The notes under the pieces are model-generated. The model saw nothing but the letters and a program-made list of their open reading frames with translations. It was not told where the DNA came from and searched no databases. DNA of 6,742 nt from Nitratiruptor sp. (GTDB lineage: Bacteria; Campylobacterota; Campylobacteria; Campylobacterales; Nitratiruptoraceae). Position numbers and translations under genes: made by a program. Below, piece by piece: positions 1 through 4,959 of the stretch. Numbering within the stretch: the stretch's first letter is position 1; every line of letters begins with the position of its first letter. Where the stretch lies: NCBI GenBank assembly GCA_015494505.1, contig WGBB01000250.1, positions 1-6,742 on the forward strand, given 5' to 3'.

Positions 1-603
1 ACATTTGATGGCAAACAGACAGGCACCTTTGGGATTTTTGGCGTCTACTCCTTTAACGGCAACAAAATCCTCTCCACCAGCGGCGGCGGGATGCTGGTGG
101 GAAATGACGCGAAGCTGATGCAAAAAGCGAGATTTCTCTCCCAGCAAGCCAAAGAGCCGGGAGTGCCCTGGTACGAACACACCACCTACGGCTACAACTA
201 TCGCCTCAGCAATATCCTCGCAGCCATCGGCGTGGCGCAGATGGAGGTCTTGGATGAGCGCATCGCCAAGAAGCGTCAAATTTTTCGCTGGTACCAAGAG
301 GAGCTGCCGGATCTCACCTTTATGCCCGAACTCCCCTGCAGTCGTGGCAATCGCTGGCTCACCACGGCACTCTTTTCTACCGACCCTCTCGCTATCTATG
401 AAGCGCTCAAAAGCGAGGGTATCGAATCGCGTCCGCTGTGGAAACCGATGCATCTGCAGCCCTTGTGTAAAGAGTTTCGATTCTACGGCAGCGGCTTTAG
501 CGAGCGACTCTTCGCCCAGGGGCTTTGTCTGCCCAGCGGCACGCAGCTTGGGCGTGAAGATGTAGCTATGGTAAGTGAGATTGTAAGGAAGAAGCTATGC
601 TAA
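1..603 (+). CDS. pglE: UDP-4-keto sugar aminotransferase, PglE-like (3' part, 5' end outside window)
   Basis: This is a DegT/DnrJ/EryC1/StrS family PLP-dependent aminotransferase. In the Pgl pathway this enzyme transfers an amino group from glutamate to C4 of UDP-2-acetamido-2,6-dideoxy-4-hexulose, making the 4-amino sugar precursor of bacillosamine in the cytoplasm. The frame is open from the first base, so the gene is cut by the window edge. Codons 19-27 read NGNKILSTS followed by GGGML; the Lys at codon 22 (bases 64-66) is the expected Schiff-base lysine. Further on, WYEHTTYGYNYRLSN and the IGVAQMEVL helix are strongly PglE-like, as is the C-terminal ESRPLWKPMHLQP. Two hundred codons are present; about 160 N-terminal residues are probably missing. 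An ATG at 91 is internal, because it lies after the catalytic lysine. The stop overlaps the next gene by 7 bases, implying translational coupling with the dehydratase that makes its substrate. A PseC-like or perosamine synthase role is possible but less likely given the neighbour. Confidence 0.88.
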   Translation, partial: TFDGKQTGTFGIFGVYSFNGNKILSTSGGGMLVGNDAKLMQKARFLSQQAKEPGVPWYEHTTYGYNYRLSNILAAIGVAQMEVLDERIAKKRQIFRWYQEELPDLTFMPELPCSRGNRWLTTALFSTDPLAIYEALKSEGIESRPLWKPMHLQPLCKEFRFYGSGFSERLFAQGLCLPSGTQLGREDVAMVSEIVRKKLC

Positions 604-2396
604 GAGCCACCAGATACACCCGCGCTCTCTTTTTTCTGCTCTTTGATGCGATGCTTTCATTCATCTCGCTTCTCCTTGCCTATGCGCTGCGCTTCAATTT
701 CCATATCCCAGCCATCTTCTTTCATGGGTTTTGGAAAATCTACCTACTGCTTACCGCTTCGAAAATCCTCTTTTTATACCTTTTTAGGCAGTACCACTTC
801 ACCTGGCGCTACTACGGGCTTTCGGAAGCGAAGCGCTTCTTCGCCGCAATCCTTGCGGCCTACGCTTTTGCAGCGCTGATTCTTTGGCTCTTTTATAACT
901 ATTTTATCCTCTTTCCCCGTAGCGCCATCATCATCGATATGATCCTGAGCCTCATTTTCCTAGGAAGCATTCGCATCGCCAAGCGCGTCTATATCGAATC
1001 CTTTGCCAAAAAGGGTTTTAAGAGTGCGGCCATTTATGGCGTCACGCCCCGCACCAAGCATCTCATCGACTCATTTCTTAGCGGCGACTTTGGCTATAAA
1101 CCGGAAGTCGTCATCGACGATGCGCGCTCCGGAAGCTATATCAACAATACTCCCATCGTTGCAATCGAGGAGTTTTTCGATCGCTTCCATCACATCGAAG
1201 CCCTCATCGTGGCCAAAGAGCTGGAGCCAAAGGCGCTGGATGCGCTTTCACAGCGTGCAAAAAAAAGCGGCATCAAAGAGATCAAAATCGCCACACTCAC
1301 CAAAGAGGAGCTCAAAGACCTCGATATCGAGGACCTCTTGGCGCGCAAACCAAAAGACCTGGATCGTGCAGCCATCGAGAGGTTTGTCAAGGATAAAAAG
1401 GTTCTCATTACGGGTGCAGGCGGGAGTATCGGCAGCGAGCTGGTACGCCAATGCAAGGAGTATGGCGCAAGGCGCATCATAGCCGTAGAAATGAGCGAAT
1501 TTGCTCTCTATAACCTTACGCAGCGCTTCGAAGATATCGATGCGAGACTCTGCGATGTGACCGATATGGATGAGATAGAACCCATCATCGCCCAGACACG
1601 CCCCGACATCATCCTCCATGCAGCCGCCTACAAGCACGTGCCGCTAGCCGAGCTCAACCCCAAAGCCACCGTCAAGAACAACGTCCTGGGCACCAAGAAC
1701 GTACTCGATCTAGCCATCAAGTACAACGTGCCCCACTTCATCCTCATCTCCACCGACAAAGCCGTCAATCCCACCAACATCATGGGCGCCACTAAACGCG
1801 TGTGCGAACTTTATGCCCAAAACGTCCCAAACGGCTCCACCACTATCGCAGCCGTGCGTTTTGGCAACGTGCTTGGCAGCAGCGGCAGCGTGATACCCAA
1901 ATTTAAAGAGCAGATCAAAAAGGGTGGGCCCGTCACCGTAACGCACCCGGAGGTGATGCGCTACTTCATGCTCACCTCCGAAGCGTGCCAATTAGTCTTG
2001 CAGGCAGCCACCATCGCTAAAGGGCGTGAAATCTTCATCCTCGATATGGGCAAACCCGTCAAAATCGTGGACTTGGCCAAAAAGATGATGGAGATCTATA
2101 ATAAAGAGGTGCCTATCAAGTTTATAGGACTCAGACCTGGAGAGAAGCTCTACGAAGAGCTGCTTTTAGAGGGCGTAGAAGAGAAGACCAAGTACCAATC
2201 CATCTACATCGCCCAAGCTACACGGATGGATTTCGCTACGCTTGAGCAAAAGATCGCCGCGCTCCTTCAAGCCGCCACACCAGAGGAAATCATCGCAGCC
2301 CTCAAAGCTATTGTGCCGGAATTTCACACACCTGCCGGGCAAATGCAAGCATCCGCTCATAGTGAGTCCCGTGCCAGTAGATCCGTCCACACGTAG
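597..2396 (+). CDS. pglF: Membrane UDP-GlcNAc 4,6-dehydratase, PglF-like
   Basis: The 599-residue protein belongs to the FlaA1/CapD/WbpM extended short-chain dehydrogenases. It should convert UDP-GlcNAc to the 4-keto-6-deoxy sugar, the first step of UDP-bacillosamine synthesis for protein or surface glycans. Four hydrophobic segments lie at about residues 10-33, 43-62, 82-103 and 106-130, followed by a first Rossmann-like domain (about 140-250). The catalytic domain carries the NAD-binding GAGGSIG at 273-279. The active-site TDK is at 386-388 and MGATK at 396-400, with Met where typical SDR enzymes have Tyr, as known for PglF. RPGEKLYEELL near residue 520 is another family hallmark. The start ATG is supported by AAGGAA six bases upstream (585-590) and overlaps the aminotransferase stop as ATGCTAA. 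Family similarity appears to end near VPEF (about residue 576). The last 23 residues are low-complexity-like and encoded antisense to the convergent Mut7-C gene, so they look like a run-on tail. Confidence 0.93.
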   Translation: MLRATRYTRALFFLLFDAMLSFISLLLAYALRFNFHIPAIFFHGFWKIYLLLTASKILFLYLFRQYHFTWRYYGLSEAKRFFAAILAAYAFAALILWLFYNYFILFPRSAIIIDMILSLIFLGSIRIAKRVYIESFAKKGFKSAAIYGVTPRTKHLIDSFLSGDFGYKPEVVIDDARSGSYINNTPIVAIEEFFDRFHHIEALIVAKELEPKALDALSQRAKKSGIKEIKIATLTKEELKDLDIEDLLARKPKDLDRAAIERFVKDKKVLITGAGGSIGSELVRQCKEYGARRIIAVEMSEFALYNLTQRFEDIDARLCDVTDMDEIEPIIAQTRPDIILHAAAYKHVPLAELNPKATVKNNVLGTKNVLDLAIKYNVPHFILISTDKAVNPTNIMGATKRVCELYAQNVPNGSTTIAAVRFGNVLGSSGSVIPKFKEQIKKGGPVTVTHPEVMRYFMLTSEACQLVLQAATIAKGREIFILDMGKPVKIVDLAKKMMEIYNKEVPIKFIGLRPGEKLYEELLLEGVEEKTKYQSIYIAQATRMDFATLEQKIAALLQAATPEEIIAALKAIVPEFHTPAGQMQASAHSESRASRSVHT

Positions 2397-2769
2397 GACA
2401 GCGCCAAAAGTCGTTGAAGAGCACACGCACCTTAGGTGGCAGCCGATCCATCACCTCCTCTTTATCTACCTTTTGCAACGGCGTATTGTCCACGAGACAG
2501 CGCGTTAGTGGCGCACACCGGCACTCAAAACGGCGCACGATATCCTGCACCACCTCAAAAAGCGTTCCTCTAGACACATAGTAGACCCGCTCGCTGCGGC
2601 TTGCCAGTTCTTTGTCGCGTGTAAGGACGATGCGCCCATGCTCATTGGCGATTTCTACGAGTCTATCGTCGGAAATTTCATGATAGTAGAGGGTATCGAG
2701 TCCCAAAATCCGCAGGTACTTGGCCACTTTGGCCAGGTGCACGTCGGCTACGAATCTGCAAGGATCCAT
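2308..2769 (-). CDS. Mut7-C family putative RNase (PIN-like fold with zinc ribbon)
   Basis: The 153-residue protein matches the Mut7-C domain: an N-terminal PIN-like nuclease fold and a C-terminal zinc ribbon, as in the C-terminus of nematode mut-7 and many stand-alone bacterial proteins. Visible hallmarks are FVADVHLAKVAKYLRILGLDT (catalytic-type Asp9), the acidic pair D34/D35, the IVLTRDKEL motif (D52) and CPTCGRIYWHGTH at 124-136. The first knuckle of the ribbon is degenerate: Cys91 is followed by LVDN, where homologues usually have a second Cys three residues later. Cys83 and Cys85 just upstream may compensate. The start is supported by AAGAGG five bases upstream of the ATG. It overlaps the upstream phosphatase gene by 22 bases and is the last gene of a four-gene run. 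Its 3' end overlaps pglF by 89 bases. Nuclease activity is inferred from the family; no substrate is known to me. Confidence 0.8.
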   Translation of the reverse strand: MDPCRFVADVHLAKVAKYLRILGLDTLYYHEISDDRLVEIANEHGRIVLTRDKELASRSERVYYVSRGTLFEVVQDIVRRFECRCAPLTRCLVDNTPLQKVDKEEVMDRLPPKVRVLFNDFWRCPTCGRIYWHGTHYERMLAFARQVCEIPAQ

Positions 2770-3494
2770 CCGCGCCTCTTTGTGGCATATTGTGGCACAG
2801 CGATATCGGCGAAGCGGTAACTCTCGATAAGCGGCTCGTTAATGTAGTCAAACACGATGGCCGTGAGGCGATTACCGTAGACCGCTCCCGTATCGATCCC
2901 AAAACTCCAGCGATCGACGCGCGGCCGCACGAAGGGCTGATGGCCATAGACCACATAGCCGTAGCGCCCGTCATACAGATCGCTCCACCAAAAGTGGCAC
3001 GCCGGGTCGCTGGCATCCAGATGCACGAAATTGCCGTCGCTATCGAGATAGCGCACCCGCATCATCTGCGCTGCCGCTCTTTTGTCGAGATGTGCAAGGT
3101 CGGTCGCAGGCAAGATACCGGCATGAACGATCGTTAACCTCCCTATGCGAACAAAGAGGGGCAAGGATGCAAGATAAGAAATATCCTCATCCGTCATGCT
3201 CTCATAGAGAGTCAGCTCCTCTTTATCCAACTTCATAGGATTGCGCTTGCCGGTGCGCAGTCGCTCCATTTCGTGGCGGTGGTAGCGGATATATTTGTCT
3301 TCGTGGTTGCCGCGAATCACTGTAATGGCGTTTTCTTTGCAAAAGCGCAATACTTCGAGGGATTTGGGGCCTTTGGCGATGATATCGCCGACACATATTT
3401 CGCGGTCATCAGACTGCACATCTAAGCGGCTACGCAGCGCCATCCACTCATCGAAACAGCCGTGGATATCGCCGTAGACGATGAGTCGCTCTAT
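2748..3494 (-). CDS. PPP-family metallophosphatase (ApaH / Ser-Thr phosphatase type), probable ATA start
   Basis: This is a calcineurin-like metallophosphoesterase with the PPP-family motif set. Numbered from the proposed ATA start (248 residues) it has GDIHG at 8-12, GDIIAKGP at 36-43 (GDxxxxG), GNHE at 62-65, VHAG at 123-126 and YGHQP at 183-187, then FGIDTGAVYGN. These supply the His, Asp and Asn ligands of a dinuclear metal site, so it should hydrolyse phosphoprotein or dinucleoside polyphosphate bonds; the substrate is not evident. The first ATG (3443) falls after GDIHG and would remove two metal ligands. The upstream stop in frame is at 3513-3515, and no ATG, GTG or TTG lies between it and the motif. 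The only well-placed candidate is ATA at 3494-3492, seven bases after GAAGG (3506-3502) and overlapping the cyclase stop as ATAG. A programmed -1 shift from the cyclase or a sequence error are alternatives. It overlaps the following Mut7-C gene by 22 bases. Confidence 0.8.
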   Translation of the reverse strand: MERLIVYGDIHGCFDEWMALRSRLDVQSDDREICVGDIIAKGPKSLEVLRFCKENAITVIRGNHEDKYIRYHRHEMERLRTGKRNPMKLDKEELTLYESMTDEDISYLASLPLFVRIGRLTIVHAGILPATDLAHLDKRAAAQMMRVRYLDSDGNFVHLDASDPACHFWWSDLYDGRYGYVVYGHQPFVRPRVDRWSFGIDTGAVYGNRLTAIVFDYINEPLIESYRFADIAVPQYATKRRGWILADS

Positions 3495-4216
3495 TTTTTG
3501 GCCTTCACCTGGTTACGTCCCGAGCGCTTGGCTTCATAGAGCGCTTCATCGGCGCGATGCAGGAAGCTTTGAATCGTGTCGTCATTTTTGAGTGTCGTGA
3601 CACCGAAACTGCACGTCACCTTGCCCACTTCGCTAAAAACTGCCGCTTCCACCGCACGGCGTATCTTTTCGGCCACCATCGCCGCACTCTGCAGCCCCGT
3701 TCCCGGCAAGAGCAAAATAAACTCCTCACCGCCCCAACGCACGAAATACTCGCTTTGGCGAATATTGGCTCGCACGATTTCAGCCAACTCTTTCAAGACG
3801 CTATCACCTACAAGATGTCCGTATGTATCATTAATCTTTTTAAAAAAATCGATATCGAAAATCACGAGCGACAATGGCGCATTGATATGCTTGGCTTCGA
3901 TAATCTTGAGCCCAAAAATCTCATTAAATGCGTCTTTGGAAAGCGCTCCGGTAAGAGAGTCCTGTTTGTGGCGCGATTTTGGAGTGATGGGCTTGGGCCG
4001 TTCTTTGGATACGGGACGTGGGTCCTCGCTCTTTGCACAACTTTTCGTAGCTACCCACGTGGGCACAAGTGCGGCAAGCGCTACAAAAAGCATCGGGACG
4101 ATATAGTATTTGGGATAGATAGCGAAAGGCTCCATCACCACATAGACCTGCACCACAAGTGCTAGCCATCCCAGTAAAAGATAGAGTACGAAAAATTTAA
4201 GATAGGTTTTTAACAT
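3491..4216 (-). CDS. Membrane-anchored diguanylate cyclase (GGEEF domain)
   Basis: The 241-residue protein should make cyclic di-GMP from two GTP at the inner membrane. Two hydrophobic segments (about residues 7-27 and 36-56) are followed by a short basic, proline-rich linker (about 60-85) and a complete GGDEF domain. That domain starts at DSLTGALSKDAF (86-97) and includes IFDIDFFKKIND (metal-binding Asp121) and the signature GGEEF at 162-166. GGEEF variants are usually active. The product-inhibition I-site, normally RxxD five residues upstream, reads RQSE (153-156), so feedback control is probably weakened. No periplasmic sensor domain is present, and the loop between the two segments is only about ten residues. 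The start lies five bases after the repressor stop, with AAGG about ten bases upstream inside the repressor gene. The stop TAG shares two bases with the proposed ATA start of the phosphatase. Co-transcription with the S24 repressor is likely from spacing. Confidence 0.88.
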   Translation of the reverse strand: MLKTYLKFFVLYLLLGWLALVVQVYVVMEPFAIYPKYYIVPMLFVALAALVPTWVATKSCAKSEDPRPVSKERPKPITPKSRHKQDSLTGALSKDAFNEIFGLKIIEAKHINAPLSLVIFDIDFFKKINDTYGHLVGDSVLKELAEIVRANIRQSEYFVRWGGEEFILLLPGTGLQSAAMVAEKIRRAVEAAVFSEVGKVTCSFGVTTLKNDDTIQSFLHRADEALYEAKRSGRNQVKAKK

Positions 4217-4221
4217 GGAGT

Positions 4222-4878
4222 CTAGACCTTTTCGATACTTCCCACCACACGTCCTACCACGTGCACCTCTTCAGGCGCCAAAACCTCTACGGGATAGGTG
4301 GGGTTTTCGGAGATGAGCTCCACCCTATTATCGGCGCGCAGGCGCAATCTTTTTATAAACACCCCGGCTGCCGTCTCGATCATAAAAACCCCGCTCTTTT
4401 TTACGTCACGCTGGGAAGTATCCACAAAAGCGATGCTGCCGTCTTGCAAGAGCGGCTCCATCGAATCTCCCAGCACGTTCACCGCCTGGATATGCTCCAG
4501 GGCCTTGGGACCGCCCAAGATATCGACAATCTTTTCATCCAGATACAAAGGCTCGCTCACCAGCTCATAGTTCCAAGCACCCCCGCCTGCACTGGCGTTG
4601 ATCTCTTTGAAGTACTTCACATAGGCAAAGCGCTGGGTCGATTCGCATAGTGAATAGGGGTCTTGGTCGTAGAGGAGCCAGTTGATATTGATGCGCCGCT
4701 TGGCGCAAAAATCGAGAAGCTCTCGAATCGGTAAACGACCGCGCTTTTTGAGCATAGAAAAGTGCTCGGGTGTGATACCCAGTGCCTTCGCCACATCTTT
4801 GTCATACACCTTGCGCGCTCCCACCTCCTGGGAGATGATATCTTTGATGCGTTCCACTACCTCCTCGAAACTCAACAT
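4222..4878 (-). CDS. S24-family (LexA/CI-like) self-cleaving transcriptional repressor
   Basis: The 218-residue protein has an N-terminal helix-turn-helix of the phage CI repressor type (about residues 8-70, with DVAKALGITPEHFSMLKKRGRLP as the recognition region). Its C-terminal half is an S24 peptidase domain. The catalytic Ser is S139 in GDSMEP and the Lys is K176 in FIKRL. Their separation of 37 residues equals that of LexA (S119, K156). An Ala-Gly pair at 97-98 in INASAGGG fits a self-cleavage site in the hinge. Such repressors are inactivated when RecA filaments on single-stranded DNA stimulate self-cleavage. The start is supported by AAAGGTG about six bases upstream. The gene is transcribed away from a Y-family polymerase, with two operator-like repeats between them, so it probably represses itself and the polymerase. 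A diguanylate cyclase gene follows five bases downstream. The gene could be a domesticated prophage regulator, but no phage genes flank it. Confidence 0.9.
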   Translation of the reverse strand: MLSFEEVVERIKDIISQEVGARKVYDKDVAKALGITPEHFSMLKKRGRLPIRELLDFCAKRRININWLLYDQDPYSLCESTQRFAYVKYFKEINASAGGGAWNYELVSEPLYLDEKIVDILGGPKALEHIQAVNVLGDSMEPLLQDGSIAFVDTSQRDVKKSGVFMIETAAGVFIKRLRLRADNRVELISENPTYPVEVLAPEEVHVVGRVVGSIEKV

Positions 4879-4891
4879 CTTCGCACCTTTC

Positions 4892-4906
4892 TCAACATTT
4901 TATTAA
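4892..4906. promoter_or_regulatory. Second operator-like repeat (O2)
   Basis: TCAACATTTTATTAA matches the perfect repeat at 4923-4937 at 12 of 15 positions, including both AACA and TTAA arms. The centres of the two sites are 31 bp apart, close to three helical turns, so both would lie on the same DNA face. It covers the expected transcription start and -10-proximal region of the repressor gene. Binding is inferred. Confidence 0.45.
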
Positions 4907-4908
4907 TT

Positions 4909-4937
4909 ATTCTACTCTTATTTTAACATATTGTTAA
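4909..4937 (-). promoter_or_regulatory. Sigma-70 promoter of the S24 repressor operon
   Basis: On the - strand, TTAACA (4937-4932, 5/6 to TTGACA) is separated by exactly 17 bases from TAGAAT (4914-4909, 5/6 to TATAAT). The expected start is near 4902, giving a leader of about 24 bases that contains the AAAGGTG ribosome site. The -35 hexamer is one full arm of the perfect inverted repeat O1, so a protein bound there would block polymerase. Confidence 0.6.
4923..4937. promoter_or_regulatory. Perfect inverted repeat, probable repressor operator (O1)
   Basis: TTAACA-TAT-TGTTAA is a perfect palindrome with 6-bp arms and a 3-bp centre, located between the divergent repressor and polymerase genes, 22 bases before the polymerase ATG. 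It overlaps the -35 of the repressor promoter and sits where the polymerase promoter must also lie. It is not the E. coli LexA box (CTGT-N8-ACAG) but has the size expected for a dimeric CI/LexA-type repressor. The assignment to the neighbouring repressor is inference. Confidence 0.6.
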
Positions 4938-4959
4938 TATATGTGCAAAGGAGTTTGCT

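Noticed and set aside
91..93. ATG at 91 as start of the aminotransferase
   Set aside because: The catalytic lysine and the conserved SFNGNK region lie upstream in the same open frame, so the gene is partial rather than short.
1248..1991. Open frames on the - strand opposite pglF
   Set aside because: The codon bias of the real gene produces open antisense frames; the predicted proteins are unlike any family and the + strand motifs are decisive.
3557..4165. Open frames of 176-202 codons on the + strand opposite the diguanylate cyclase
   Set aside because: They are antisense to a complete GGDEF gene, with no family resemblance and no ribosome sites.
4923..4937. Canonical E. coli LexA box or B. 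subtilis Cheo box
   Set aside because: The palindrome has neither CTGT-N8-ACAG nor GAAC-N4-GTTC; it is listed only as an operator-like repeat.
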